From: JOPF136 sp963773835
Lineage (GTDB): Bacteria; Acidobacteriota; Terriglobia; Acidiferrales; UBA7541
Direction of reading: 5' to 3'
Assembly (NCBI GenBank): GCA_963773835.1
Contig: CAVZCQ010000001.1
Location: 1,302,001-1,366,000 of the forward strand
Length of the DNA stretch: 64,000 nt
Shown here one piece after another: positions 8,655 through 18,587 of the stretch (within the stretch, counting starts at the first letter, position 1; each line of letters opens with the position of its first letter). The notes beneath the pieces are model-generated. The model searched no databases. It had not been told where the DNA came from and saw nothing but the letters and a program-made list of their open reading frames with translations. Made by a program: the position numbers and the translations under genes.

Positions 8655-9941
8655 ATGTCTGCATCCCCATCGGCGGGAAGCCCGGTCCCTGCGGCCTCAG
8701 CGCCGGGTAGTGGGCGCCGGTCCAGCGCCTCCCGCTGGATCCTCGTCCTGGTCGCTCTGCTCGTTTTGGGTTACGTGGGCTGGCGCATGTTCGGCCACTC
8801 CGCCACCGACACTCAGGCGCAAACTCCGGCCGCGGGCAAGGGGAGGACGATTGTTGGCGACGTGCCCATCCTGTCCGCCACCGCCCAGCAGGGAGACATC
8901 GGCGTCTACGTCGCCGCTTTGGGCACGGTCACGCCGGTTTACACCGTAACGGTCACCAGCCGCGTCCAGGGCGAGATCATGCAGATTCACTATCGCGAAG
9001 GCCAGATGGTCCGCAAAGGCGACCCGCTGATCGAAATTGACACGCGTCCCTACCAGGCCGCGTTGACCCAGGTGGAGGGCCAGTTGGCCCATGACCAGGC
9101 CCTGCTCACCGAATCCCGCATCGACCTGGACCGCTACCAGGCCGCCTTCAGCCGCAATGCCATCGCCAAGCAGCAGGTGGACGACCAGGAGCAGCTCGTC
9201 AAACAGTACGAAGGCACGGTCAAGAACGACCAGGGCATGGTCGAGAACGCCAGAATCAACCTGATTTATTGCCACATCACCTCACCCATTGACGGCCGTG
9301 TCGGCCTGCGCCTCGTGGACCCGGGCAATATCGTCCAGGCCAACAGTTCGACTTCTCTGGTCGTAGTCACTCAGCTCCAGCCCATCACTGTGATTTTTAC
9401 CGTCGCCGAAGATTATCTGGGTGCCATTCAAGCCCAGTTGGTTCACGGCAAGACTCTCACCGTGGACGTGTTTGACCGTTCCGTGGAGAAAAAGCTCGCC
9501 ATCGGCACCCTCCTCACCATGGACAATCAAATCGACACGTCCACGGGAACCGTCAAGCTCCGCGCTATCTTCAGCAACAGCGACCTCGCGCTGTTTCCCA
9601 ACCAGTTCGTGAATGCCCGGCTTCTGGTCAACATGCTTCACGACGTCATCCTGGTCCCCTCGCCCGCTGTCCAGCGCAATGCCCAGGGCGCCTACGTCTA
9701 TGTGATCGGCCCGGACCTCAAAGCCTCCATCCGTACCATCAAGGAAGGGACGACGGATGGCGCGATGACCTCGGTCGACGGCGTGAAGGCCGGAGAGATT
9801 GTGGCCACGGATGGATTCGACAAATTGCAGGACGGAGTCAAGGTCCGCGTCCGCGGCCCGTCCAAAGCCGCCGCGGGCGCCGCTGCCTCCAGCGCCACGC
9901 CCGAGGGAAAGAGTACAGGCAAGGAGGCTGCAACGCGGTGA
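8655..9941 (+). CDS. mdtA: MdtA-like RND periplasmic adaptor
   Basis: Adaptor of the second RND system, 428 residues. An N-terminal anchor helix (about 27-46, WILVLVALLVLGYVGW) is followed by an MdtA-type core: LGTVTPVYTVTVTSRVQGEI, YREGQMVRKGDPLIEIDTRPY, an alpha-hairpin (about 135-195), the second lipoyl half (CHITSPIDGRVGLRLVDPGN) and a beta-barrel ending in VRVRGPSK. The tail after about residue 400 is Ala/Ser/Lys-rich and disordered. AAGGAG lies 7 nt before the ATG. The stop overlaps the GTG start of the next permease by 4 bp. One adaptor with two different permeases in tandem is the MdtABC/MuxABC arrangement. Confidence 0.93.
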   Translation: MSASPSAGSPVPAASAPGSGRRSSASRWILVLVALLVLGYVGWRMFGHSATDTQAQTPAAGKGRTIVGDVPILSATAQQGDIGVYVAALGTVTPVYTVTVTSRVQGEIMQIHYREGQMVRKGDPLIEIDTRPYQAALTQVEGQLAHDQALLTESRIDLDRYQAAFSRNAIAKQQVDDQEQLVKQYEGTVKNDQGMVENARINLIYCHITSPIDGRVGLRLVDPGNIVQANSSTSLVVVTQLQPITVIFTVAEDYLGAIQAQLVHGKTLTVDVFDRSVEKKLAIGTLLTMDNQIDTSTGTVKLRAIFSNSDLALFPNQFVNARLLVNMLHDVILVPSPAVQRNAQGAYVYVIGPDLKASIRTIKEGTTDGAMTSVDGVKAGEIVATDGFDKLQDGVKVRVRGPSKAAAGAAASSATPEGKSTGKEAATR

Positions 9942-12900
9942 GTCCGTCCCGGCCGTTCATTCTTCGCCCGGTCGCGACCTCGCTGTTGATGGCCGCCATC
10001 CTCCTTGCTGGCTTCGTGGCCTATCTGCAGTTGCCCGTCTCGGCCCTTCCGCAGGTGGATTACCCCACCATTCAAGTGGTCACGTTCTACCCCGGCGCCA
10101 GCCCCGACGTCATGGCTTCCGCCGTCACCGCGCCCCTCGAGCGCCAGTTCGGCCAGGTCCCCGGCCTCAATCAGATGACCTCCACTAGCTCCGACGGCAG
10201 TTCCGTGATCGTTCTCCAGTTCTCGCTCGACCTGAGCATTGACGTCGCCGAGCAGGAGGTCCAGGAAGCCATCAACGCGGCGCAGACCTACCTCCCGCCC
10301 GATCTGCCCACCCCGCCGATTTACAGCAAGACGAACCCGGCGGACGCCCCGATCCTGACTCTGGCGCTTACCTCCACGACGATTCCCCTGACCCAGGTGG
10401 AAGATTTGGCGGACACGCGCCTGGTCCAGAAGATCGCACAACTCCCCGGCGTCGGCCTGGTGAGCATCAGCGGCGGCCAGAAACCCTCTGTCCGCGTGCA
10501 GGTCAATCCCACGGCGCTTTCTCATTACGGGATCAATCTCGAGGACGTGCGGACAGCGCTGCAGCAGACCAGCCTTGACCTTGCCAAGGGCAACTTCGAC
10601 GGCTCCAACCAGGACTACCAGATCCAGGCCAATGATCAGCTCCTCAGCAGCAAAGACTTCAAGTCCGTCGTGATCTCCTACCGCAACAAGGCGCCGATTC
10701 TCCTTTCCGATGTGGCCAAGGTGATTGACGCCCCGGAAAACGTCAGGCAGGCAGCCTGGTGGGGATTTGTGAAGGACGGCAAGCCCGAGTCCAAACCCGC
10801 GGTCATCGTCAATATTCAGCGGCAGCCCGGCGCCAACATCATCCAGGTGGTCGACCGCATCAAGACTCGCCTGCCACTGCTGAAGAGCAATCTGCCCGCT
10901 TCCGTCGACCTGACCGTGCTCACCGATCGCACCATCACGATTCGCGCCTCGGTCCAGGACGTCGAATTCGAGCTGATGCTCACCGTCGGCCTCGTCGTCA
11001 TGGTCATCTTCCTCTTCCTGCGCAATCTTTCGGCCACCATCATCCCCAGTGTGGCCGTGCCGCTCTCCCTCGTGGGCACCTTTGGAGTTATGTATCTGGC
11101 GGGCTACAGTCTGAACAACCTCACCTTGATGGCTCTCACCATTTCCACCGGCTTCGTTGTGGACGACGCCATCGTGATGATCGAGAACATTCACCGCTTC
11201 TTGGAGGAAGGGGACCATCCCCTGGAGGCGGCGCTCAAAGGTTCCGAGCAGATCGGTTTCACCATCGTCTCGCTGACCATCTCCCTCATCGCCGTGCTCA
11301 TCCCTTTGCTCTTCATGGGCGACATCGTCGGGCGCCTCTTCCGGGAGTTTGCGGTGACCCTGAGCGTCACCATCCTGGTTTCCGCCGTCGTTTCCCTGAC
11401 TCTTACGCCCATGATGTGCGCCCGCCTGCTGCATCACAAATCGGAAGCCAAAGAAGGGCGTTTCTACCAGTTCACCGAGCGTGGCTGGGAGGCCATCATC
11501 GAGTTCTACGCCCGGACTCTCCGCTGGGTCCTGAAGCACCAGACCGCGACACTTCTCGTTGCCGCTGCCACGCTGGTTTTGACCGTCGTCCTCTACATTA
11601 TGGTCCCGAAGGGGTTTTTCCCGGTTCAGGATACCGGCATCATCCAGGGCATTTCGGAAGCGCCGCAGACGGTCTCCTTCACGGCCATGGCAGATCGCCA
11701 GCAGGCTCTGGTCCAGGTGATTCTCCAGGATAAGGCCGTGGATAACCTTTCCTCGTTCATCGGAATTGACGGAACGAACACGACGCTGAACAGTGGCCGC
11801 ATCCTCATCAACCTGAAGCCGCTCGGCGAGCGCGGCGTGAGCGCCTCAGATGTGATCCGCCGCCTCCAATCGCAACTCGAGCAGGTGGAGGGCATCACCC
11901 TCTATATGCAGCCCGTGCAGGATCTCACCGTGGAAGACCGCGTGAGCCGCACTCAGTTCCAGTACACGCTTGAGGACCCCGATCCCGTCGAGCTCAACAA
12001 GGTCACCCGCCTGATGCTGGAAGGAATGAAGAAGCTGCCCGAACTCCGCGACGTCGCCACTGACCAGCAAACCAGCGGGCTGGCCGCCACTCTGGTCCTT
12101 GACCGCGCCACCGCCTCGCGTATGGGCATCACTCCCCAGTTGATTGACCAGACCCTCTACGATGCGTTCGGCCAGCGTGAAATCTCCACGATGTACACGC
12201 AGTTGAACCAGTATCACGTGGTCCTCGAAATCGACCCGGACTTTCAGAAAGATCCGGCGAGATTGAACGACATCTACCTTCGATCGGCCACCGCAACGCC
12301 CGCCGTGACCACCACCAACCCCGTGATCACCGCTAGCTCGGGCGGCTCCTCTTCCTCGAATGCCAGCCCCTCGGGTCCCGCTGCAAATGCCACCTCCGGA
12401 GCGGCCAATCCGCCCGCAGTTCCCATGCTCAACGGTGCTGCGGTTCCCCTCGGCGCGTTTGCCCATTTCGAGTCCAGGACTGCCCCGCTCGCCGTGAACC
12501 ACCAGGGACAGTTTCCGGTGGTCACTTTTTCCTTCAACCTGGCGCCTGGCTCTTCCCTGGGAGAAGCCACGCAGGCCATCCAGAAGTTGGAAAAAGACCT
12601 CGGACTGCCGCTGAGCGTGCAGGCGGCCTTCCAGGGAACTGCGGCGTCGTTCCAGGCGTCGCTCAGCAACGAACCCCTGCTCATTCTCGCCGCCCTCATC
12701 ACCGTTTACATCGTGCTGGGCGTTCTCTACGAGAGCTACATCCATCCCATCACCATTCTCTCCACCCTTCCTTCGGCCGGGGTCGGTGCTTGCCTCGCGC
12801 TTTTGATTTGCAGGGAGGAGTTGAGCGTGGTGGCGCTCATCGGAATCATCCTGCTGATCGGCATCGTGAAGAAGAACGGCATCATGATGATTGACTTTGC

Positions 12901-13219
12901 CTTGGAAGCGGAGCGCAAAGACGGCAAGAGCCCGGAGGAAGCCATCTACCAGGCCTGCCTGCTGCGCTTCCGGCCCATCATGATGACCACCATGGCGGCG
13001 CTGCTCGCCGGCCTGCCGCTGGCCCTTGGCTCCGGTATCGGCTCCGAGCTCCGCCGCCCGCTGGGCATTTCCATGGTGGGCGGCCTCATCCTCAGCCAAA
13101 TCCTGACTCTCTACACCACGCCCGTGATTTACATCTTCTTCGACCGGCTGGCTCGGCGGCGCGTCGGCGCGCGGGCCGGTGAGGGGACCGGGACGGTGGC
13201 GCCCCTCCCGGCGGACTAA
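9938..13219 (+). CDS. mdtB: MdtB-like RND efflux permease
   Basis: First of two tandem inner-membrane RND permeases, 1093 residues, slightly long for the family. The GTG start overlaps the adaptor stop. Proton-relay residues are present: Asp409-Asp410 in TM4 (GFVVDDAIVMIEN) and Lys979 in TM10 (GIVKKNGIMMIDF). The extra length comes from a Ser/Gly/Ala/Asn/Pro-rich insertion at about residues 797-828 (nt 12325-12420), in the second periplasmic loop just before the docking-domain strand. MdtB and MdtC form a B2C heterotrimer in enterobacteria, so this product probably pairs with the next gene. Only 2 bp separate the two coding regions. Confidence 0.93.
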   Translation: MSPSRPFILRPVATSLLMAAILLAGFVAYLQLPVSALPQVDYPTIQVVTFYPGASPDVMASAVTAPLERQFGQVPGLNQMTSTSSDGSSVIVLQFSLDLSIDVAEQEVQEAINAAQTYLPPDLPTPPIYSKTNPADAPILTLALTSTTIPLTQVEDLADTRLVQKIAQLPGVGLVSISGGQKPSVRVQVNPTALSHYGINLEDVRTALQQTSLDLAKGNFDGSNQDYQIQANDQLLSSKDFKSVVISYRNKAPILLSDVAKVIDAPENVRQAAWWGFVKDGKPESKPAVIVNIQRQPGANIIQVVDRIKTRLPLLKSNLPASVDLTVLTDRTITIRASVQDVEFELMLTVGLVVMVIFLFLRNLSATIIPSVAVPLSLVGTFGVMYLAGYSLNNLTLMALTISTGFVVDDAIVMIENIHRFLEEGDHPLEAALKGSEQIGFTIVSLTISLIAVLIPLLFMGDIVGRLFREFAVTLSVTILVSAVVSLTLTPMMCARLLHHKSEAKEGRFYQFTERGWEAIIEFYARTLRWVLKHQTATLLVAAATLVLTVVLYIMVPKGFFPVQDTGIIQGISEAPQTVSFTAMADRQQALVQVILQDKAVDNLSSFIGIDGTNTTLNSGRILINLKPLGERGVSASDVIRRLQSQLEQVEGITLYMQPVQDLTVEDRVSRTQFQYTLEDPDPVELNKVTRLMLEGMKKLPELRDVATDQQTSGLAATLVLDRATASRMGITPQLIDQTLYDAFGQREISTMYTQLNQYHVVLEIDPDFQKDPARLNDIYLRSATATPAVTTTNPVITASSGGSSSSNASPSGPAANATSGAANPPAVPMLNGAAVPLGAFAHFESRTAPLAVNHQGQFPVVTFSFNLAPGSSLGEATQAIQKLEKDLGLPLSVQAAFQGTAASFQASLSNEPLLILAALITVYIVLGVLYESYIHPITILSTLPSAGVGACLALLICREELSVVALIGIILLIGIVKKNGIMMIDFALEAERKDGKSPEEAIYQACLLRFRPIMMTTMAALLAGLPLALGSGIGSELRRPLGISMVGGLILSQILTLYTTPVIYIFFDRLARRRVGARAGEGTGTVAPLPAD

Positions 13220-13221
13220 CG

Positions 13222-16200
13222 ATGAGTCTTTCTACTCCATTCATCCGTCGGCCCGTGGCCACCACGCTGCTCACCGCGGCGATTGCGTTGGCAGGCTTGG
13301 TGGCCTTCAACTTCCTTCCCGTCGCGGCGCTGCCCCAGGTGGATTTCCCTACGATTGCAGTGGGGGCGGGGCTGCCCGGTGCCAGCCCCGAGATCATGGC
13401 CTCTTCGGTGGCCACTCCTCTGGAACGCCAGTTCGGACGCATCGCCGGCGTCACGGAAATGACCTCCGCCAGTTATCTCGGCACCACCGGCGTCACCCTC
13501 CAGTTCGATTTGAACCGCAACATTGATGGCGCAGCCCGCGACGTCCAGGCGTCCATCAATGCCGCCCGCAGCTATCTCCCCATCAACCTTCCTTCCAACC
13601 CTACCTACCGGAAAGTGAACCCGGCGGATGCGCCCATCATGATCCTCGCGCTCACGTCGCCCATCTACGACCGTGGCAAACTCTACGATGCCGCGTCCAC
13701 GGTGGTGGCCCAGCGGCTGTCACAGGTTCAGGGCGTCGGCCAGGTCACCGTGGGTGGAAGTTCGCTGCCCGCAGTCCGCGTCGAGCTGAACCCCACCCAG
13801 TTGCACAGCTTCGGCCTGGGCCTCCAGGACGTCAGCACGCTGCTCAACCGCCAGAACGCGAATGTCCCCAAAGGGCAGTTTTCTGACGATCTGACTTCCC
13901 GCGACATCCTGGCAAACGACCAGTTGCTGAAGGCCGAGGATTACAAATCCCTCATCGTGGGCTACCACAAAGGCGCGGCGATCAAACTGTCCGACATCGC
14001 CGAGGTGCAGGATGCTACCGAAAATATCCGCGCCTCCGGCTTCGTGAATGGCAAACCCTCGGTTCTGCTCATCATTTTCCGTCAGCCCGGCGCGAACATA
14101 ATTGACACCGTCGACCGCATTCTGGCCGCTCTTCCCTCCCTGAAGGCTTCCATCCCGGCCGCGATTGACTTGACCGTGACGCTGGACCGTTCCCAGAACG
14201 TCCGGGCGTCGGTGCACGACGTGGAGCGCACGCTGCTGGTTTCCATCATCCTGGTCATCCTGGTGGTGTTCGTTTTCCTGCGCAACGTGCGCGCCACCCT
14301 CATCCCCAGTGTGGCCGTGCCGGTTTCCCTCATCGGCACCTTCGCCGTGATGTACGTGTGCCACTTCAGCATCGACAACCTGTCGCTGATGGCCTTGACC
14401 ATTTCCACGGGCTTCGTGGTGGATGACGCCATCGTGGTGATTGAAAACGTGGCGCGCTACCTGGAGCAGGGCATGCGCCCGATGGAAGCGGCGCTCACGG
14501 GCGCGAAAGAGATTGGTTTCACCGTGCTGTCCATGAGCCTCTCGCTGGTCGCCGTATTCATTCCCATCCTGCTCATGGGAGGCATTGTGGGGCGGCTGTT
14601 CCGCGAATTCGCCGTCGTCCTTTCCGTCGCCATCCTGGTCTCCCTGCTGGTTTCTCTCACCACCACGCCGATGATGTGCTCCCGGATGCTGAAGCACGAA
14701 CGCCCGGAGGATCATGGACCGATCTACCGGGCCAACGAGAGAGCTTTCGCCTGGATCCTGGAGACCTACGAACGCACCCTTTCCTGGGCCCTGAAGCATT
14801 CCCTCTTCACGCTTATCGTTCTGCTTTCTACGATCGCTCTCAATTTCTATCTCCTCATCTACGTCCTGCCCAAGGGTTTTTTCCCCCAGCAGGACAACGG
14901 GACGGTGTTTGGAGGGATTCTCGGAGCGCAGGACATTTCCTTCCAGGCCATGCAGGCGGACACCCAGCGATTTGTCCAAATCATCAAAAAAGATGCCGCC
15001 GTCGCCAACGTCATGGCCTTTACCGGGGGAGGAGGGGCGACGAATGGAGGCTTCATTTACGTGGGCCTGAAGCCTCGGAACCTGCGCGACGCCAACGCCG
15101 GCCAGATCATCAACCGCCTGCGCCCGCAACTCATGAGCATCCCCGGCGCGATGGTGTTTCTCCAGGCCGGTCAGGACTTGCGCTTCGGCGGTCGCGGAAG
15201 CAGCGCCCAGTTCCAATACACCATCCAGAGTGAAAATCTGGACGACCTCGTTCAGTGGGGCCCCATTCTGCTGAGAGAAATGAGAAAACTCCCCGGCCTG
15301 ACCGACGTGAATAGCGACCAGCAGAACAGCGGGCTGCAGGCCTCCCTCGTGTACGACCGCCCGACCGCCTCGCGGCTCGGCATCACCCCGCAGATGATTG
15401 ACAACACCCTCTATCTCGCTTTCGGCCAGGCCCAGGTCTCTACCATGTACAGGGCGCAGAATCAGTACCACGTGGTGATGGAGGTGGCGCCCCGGTTCTG
15501 GCAGAGCCCGAAGGGTCTCAACGATGTCTACGTTCACCCCTCGACCGGCGGCGAGGTTCCTCTGGACGCCATCACGCATTTCGAGACAACCACCGCCCCG
15601 CTCACCGTCAGCCATCAGGGACAGTTTCCTTCGGCCACCGTATCGTTCAATCTCGCTCCCGGCGTCGCGCTCAGCGATGCCAGAGACAGCATCACGAAAT
15701 TGCAACAGGGGTTGGGTTTTCCGGAGACCATCCACGGAATGTTTTCCGGCACATTGCTGGCCTTTCAGGACTCTCTGGCCACCATGCCGCTCCTGCTCTT
15801 CACCGCTTTCCTGGCCGTGTACATTGTGCTGGGCATCCTCTATGAGAGTTACATCCATCCGATCACTATCCTGTCTACGATTTTCTCAGCGGGGGTTGGT
15901 GCTGCCCTGGCCCTGATGGCCTTCCGCATGGACTTGAGCGTGATCGCCATCATCGGCATCATTCTGCTGATCGGCATCGTGAAAAAGAACGCGATCCTGA
16001 TGATTGACTTCGCGATTGCCGCCGAGCGGAATGAAGGCAAGAATTCCCGCGACGCGATCTATCAGGCCTGCCTGCTGCGCTTTCGCCCCATCATTATGAC
16101 CACGATGGCCGCCTTGCTGGGCGCGCTGCCCCTGGCTATCGGCACGGGAGTCGGCTCCGAATTGCGCCGGCCACTGGGAATCACCATTGTCGGCGGCCTG

Positions 16201-16332
16201 ATTTTCAGCCAGATGCTCACGCTGTACACCACCCCGGTCGTCTACCTGTATCTCGACCGGCTGCGGCTCTGGTGGGATGTGTTCCGCCATGGCGCGGCAA
16301 CTCCGGCGCCGCACCAGATGCCCGGAGACTGA
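13222..16332 (+). CDS. mdtC: MdtC-like RND efflux permease
   Basis: Second tandem permease, 1036 residues. The relay residues are Asp401-Asp402 (GFVVDDAIVVIEN) and Lys922 (GIVKKNAILMIDF). It starts 2 bp after the upstream permease, so translation is coupled. It lacks the Ser/Gly-rich insertion of its neighbour; otherwise the two align along their whole length (ESYIHPITILST and TALPLAIGTG-type stretches are nearly identical), pointing to an old duplication. Which of the two is B and which is C is inferred from order only. Confidence 0.93.
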   Translation: MSLSTPFIRRPVATTLLTAAIALAGLVAFNFLPVAALPQVDFPTIAVGAGLPGASPEIMASSVATPLERQFGRIAGVTEMTSASYLGTTGVTLQFDLNRNIDGAARDVQASINAARSYLPINLPSNPTYRKVNPADAPIMILALTSPIYDRGKLYDAASTVVAQRLSQVQGVGQVTVGGSSLPAVRVELNPTQLHSFGLGLQDVSTLLNRQNANVPKGQFSDDLTSRDILANDQLLKAEDYKSLIVGYHKGAAIKLSDIAEVQDATENIRASGFVNGKPSVLLIIFRQPGANIIDTVDRILAALPSLKASIPAAIDLTVTLDRSQNVRASVHDVERTLLVSIILVILVVFVFLRNVRATLIPSVAVPVSLIGTFAVMYVCHFSIDNLSLMALTISTGFVVDDAIVVIENVARYLEQGMRPMEAALTGAKEIGFTVLSMSLSLVAVFIPILLMGGIVGRLFREFAVVLSVAILVSLLVSLTTTPMMCSRMLKHERPEDHGPIYRANERAFAWILETYERTLSWALKHSLFTLIVLLSTIALNFYLLIYVLPKGFFPQQDNGTVFGGILGAQDISFQAMQADTQRFVQIIKKDAAVANVMAFTGGGGATNGGFIYVGLKPRNLRDANAGQIINRLRPQLMSIPGAMVFLQAGQDLRFGGRGSSAQFQYTIQSENLDDLVQWGPILLREMRKLPGLTDVNSDQQNSGLQASLVYDRPTASRLGITPQMIDNTLYLAFGQAQVSTMYRAQNQYHVVMEVAPRFWQSPKGLNDVYVHPSTGGEVPLDAITHFETTTAPLTVSHQGQFPSATVSFNLAPGVALSDARDSITKLQQGLGFPETIHGMFSGTLLAFQDSLATMPLLLFTAFLAVYIVLGILYESYIHPITILSTIFSAGVGAALALMAFRMDLSVIAIIGIILLIGIVKKNAILMIDFAIAAERNEGKNSRDAIYQACLLRFRPIIMTTMAALLGALPLAIGTGVGSELRRPLGITIVGGLIFSQMLTLYTTPVVYLYLDRLRLWWDVFRHGAATPAPHQMPGD

Positions 16333-16373
16333 GGCTCGGAGGGAAGGGAACCGGCTTGGAGCGCAAATCGGCC

Positions 16374-17921
16374 ATGTCTGTGAGAGAAACGATTCGAGCA
16401 TTTCGCGCCGCACTCGCCGCGCTCCTGGGGCTATTGCTCGCCTCGTGCACTGTCGGGCCGAAGTACCACACGCCCACTGCGGAGGTGCCCGGCAGTTTTA
16501 AGGAACTCACGCCGAAGGATTATCCCCAAACCGAGGGATGGAGAACTGCCCAGCCGAGCGACAACGCGCTGCGCGGAAAATGGTGGGAGATCTTCAACGA
16601 TCCGCAGCTCAATGCCCTGGAAGACAAGGTCAACGTTTCCAACCAGAATATCGCCGCCGCGGCCGCCGGATTCATGGCCGCCCGCGCCCTGGTGCGGCAG
16701 GCGCGAAGCCAGTATTTCCCCACCGTCACGACGAATCCTGCGATCACAGCGCAGCGGCCCTCCGCCACGAATGCGACAAGGGCGACGGCCGGAGCCTCGT
16801 CGAGTTCCGTGCCCACATTTACCGCGTATTCGCTGCCGTTCGACGCAACCTGGCAGCCCGATCTGTTCGGCCGCGTCCGCAACACGGTGCGCTCCTCCAT
16901 CGCCGCTGCCCAGGTCAGCGCTGCGGATCTGGAAAACGTCCGCCTCTCCGTCCATGCCGAGTTGGCCGCGGACTATTTCTCGCTGCGCGGCCAGGATTCC
17001 CTCCAGCATCTGCTCGACAGGACCGTGGTGGACTTCCAGGAATCGCTCGCGCTCACCAAAGTGCTCTACGAGACGGGCATCAGTTCCGACGAGGCCGTGG
17101 CCCAGGCGGAAACCCAGTTGCATACCACGCAGGCGCAGGCCACCGCCGTCGGCATCGCGAGGTCGCAGTTTGAGCATGCCATTGCCACGCTCATCGGCCA
17201 GCCCGCTTCGACCTTCTCCGTCGCGCCCGAACCGCTCGACATCAAGCCGCCCGCCATTCCCTACGGCGTGCCCTCGCAGCTTCTCGAACGGCGTCCGGAC
17301 ATTGCCGCGGCGGAACGGCTGGTGGCGGAAGCCAACGCGCAGATCGGGATTGCTCAAGTGGCGTACTTCCCGATTGTTTCCCTCGACGGCTCCGCCGGTT
17401 TCCAGAGCACCCGCATCGCCGACTGGTTCACCTGGCCCAGCCGCTTCTTTTCCGTCGGGCCGTCGCTGGCGGAGACCCTCTTCGAAGCGGGCCTGCGCCG
17501 CGCCACTGTTCAGCAGTTCCGCGCGCAGTACGATCAGCAGGTCGCCAACTACCGCCAGACCGTCCTCACTGCGTTCCAGCAGGTGGAAGACAATCTCGCC
17601 GCGCTTCGAATTCTCTCCATCGAGATCGGGCAGCAGGACACCGCCGTGTCTTCCGCCACGCGCAACCTGACCATCGCCACGGACCGTTACAAGCTGGGAA
17701 TCGATCCCTACCTGAACGTGCTGACCGCGCAGGAACTCCTGCTGAGCAACGAAGTGACCGCGCTGAATCTGCGCACCACGCGGATGACCACCAGCGTGCT
17801 GCTGATTGAAGCGCTCGGCGGAGGTTGGGACGCATCGCAGCTTCCCACCCCGCAGCAGATCATCACCGGAGCGCCGGCGCCTGCCGCAGCGCCGAAAGCG
17901 ACTGCGGAGCAGCCGCGTTAG
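16374..17921 (+). CDS. RND outer-membrane factor lipoprotein (OprM/NodT type)
   Basis: Channel of the second efflux system, 515 residues from the ATG at 16374. The lipoprotein signal ends in LLAS-C, followed by TVGPKYHTPTAEVPG. The body has the two outer-membrane-efflux repeats (GKWWEIFNDPQLNALE; LLERRPDIAAAERLV; VLTAFQQVEDNLAALR). I chose 16374 because it gives a normal short n-region; an in-frame TTG at 16356, closer to the GGAGGGA at 16337, and more upstream codons are possible. It lies 41 bp after the second permease. It is closely related to the channel at 6776-8383, so the two operons probably arose from related modules. Confidence 0.93.
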   Translation: MSVRETIRAFRAALAALLGLLLASCTVGPKYHTPTAEVPGSFKELTPKDYPQTEGWRTAQPSDNALRGKWWEIFNDPQLNALEDKVNVSNQNIAAAAAGFMAARALVRQARSQYFPTVTTNPAITAQRPSATNATRATAGASSSSVPTFTAYSLPFDATWQPDLFGRVRNTVRSSIAAAQVSAADLENVRLSVHAELAADYFSLRGQDSLQHLLDRTVVDFQESLALTKVLYETGISSDEAVAQAETQLHTTQAQATAVGIARSQFEHAIATLIGQPASTFSVAPEPLDIKPPAIPYGVPSQLLERRPDIAAAERLVAEANAQIGIAQVAYFPIVSLDGSAGFQSTRIADWFTWPSRFFSVGPSLAETLFEAGLRRATVQQFRAQYDQQVANYRQTVLTAFQQVEDNLAALRILSIEIGQQDTAVSSATRNLTIATDRYKLGIDPYLNVLTAQELLLSNEVTALNLRTTRMTTSVLLIEALGGGWDASQLPTPQQIITGAPAPAAAPKATAEQPR

Positions 17922-17964
17922 CAGGCGCCGAATTGTGCACTGAACATTCCGCGGGAAATCCCGG

Positions 17965-18567
17965 CTAGCGGACCCAACTGACCGGCACGTCGGCCCGGCG
18001 CGCTTCGTCTTCCAGCGCATCCATTTGTTTTTGGATTTCCGCTTTCTTCTGCTGCAGGTTTTTCAGCTTCGCGTTGCGGTCTTCGAGAAAGACGGTGTTG
18101 CTGGTCAGACCGGACTGTACGTTGAATCCCGAGCCGCCGCCTTTTTTCTCTTCGTCCTGGAGTTTGGCGATTTCGCTGTCCACCTGGGCCATCTGGTCGC
18201 GCAGCTTCTGGGCCCGCTCGCGCCACCACGCTTCGCCGTGTGCCGCGTTCGCCGCCCCGCCGTTGGCAGTCTTCGCGCCGCCCGCCTCTTTGTCGGGCTT
18301 TTCGGTTTCCTTCTCACCGACCACGGAGACACCGCCGCCGTGGAGCGAGGATAGGTCGTCGTCGGTGTACACCTTCTTCGGCGCGGTCTTGGATTTATCC
18401 GCCTTCGTTTTCCGAGCCGCGTCTGCGACGGAATCGGGGGGTGGCTGCGTCTGCGCTGGCTGCGAAGGCTTCGGATCCTGCGACTGCGCCAGCGCCGGGG
18501 CTGCCATGGCCAGGAGCGCGGCAATCACCACCGCAGGCCCCAGAACTGCGTGCGTTCGATTCCTCAT
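17965..18567 (-). CDS. Secreted coiled-coil protein, paralogue of the gene after it (unknown function)
   Basis: 200 residues. A Sec signal peptide (1-27, cleavage after PALA) leads into a Pro/Gln/Lys-rich disordered region, then KKVYTDDDLSSLHGGGVSVVG, and a helical, highly charged second half (about 105-190) that looks like a coiled coil, ending DEARRADVPVSWVR. GGGAGG precedes the ATG. The product is probably periplasmic. The signature KVYT-(D/N)-(D/E)-DL...GGVSVVG recurs in the paralogue 20 bp upstream, and I recognise it from other acidobacterial secreted proteins, but I know no function. The gene is convergent with the efflux operon (43-bp gap). Confidence 0.75.
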   Translation of the reverse strand: MRNRTHAVLGPAVVIAALLAMAAPALAQSQDPKPSQPAQTQPPPDSVADAARKTKADKSKTAPKKVYTDDDLSSLHGGGVSVVGEKETEKPDKEAGGAKTANGGAANAAHGEAWWRERAQKLRDQMAQVDSEIAKLQDEEKKGGGSGFNVQSGLTSNTVFLEDRNAKLKNLQQKKAEIQKQMDALEDEARRADVPVSWVR

Positions 18568-18587
18568 CGCTGCCTCCCCGCGGCCCT

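Noticed and set aside
9698..15858. Long minus-strand frames (9698-11539, 11846-13099, 13720-15858)
   Set aside because: They are shadows of the adaptor and permease genes, His/Gln/Arg-rich with no recognisable family.
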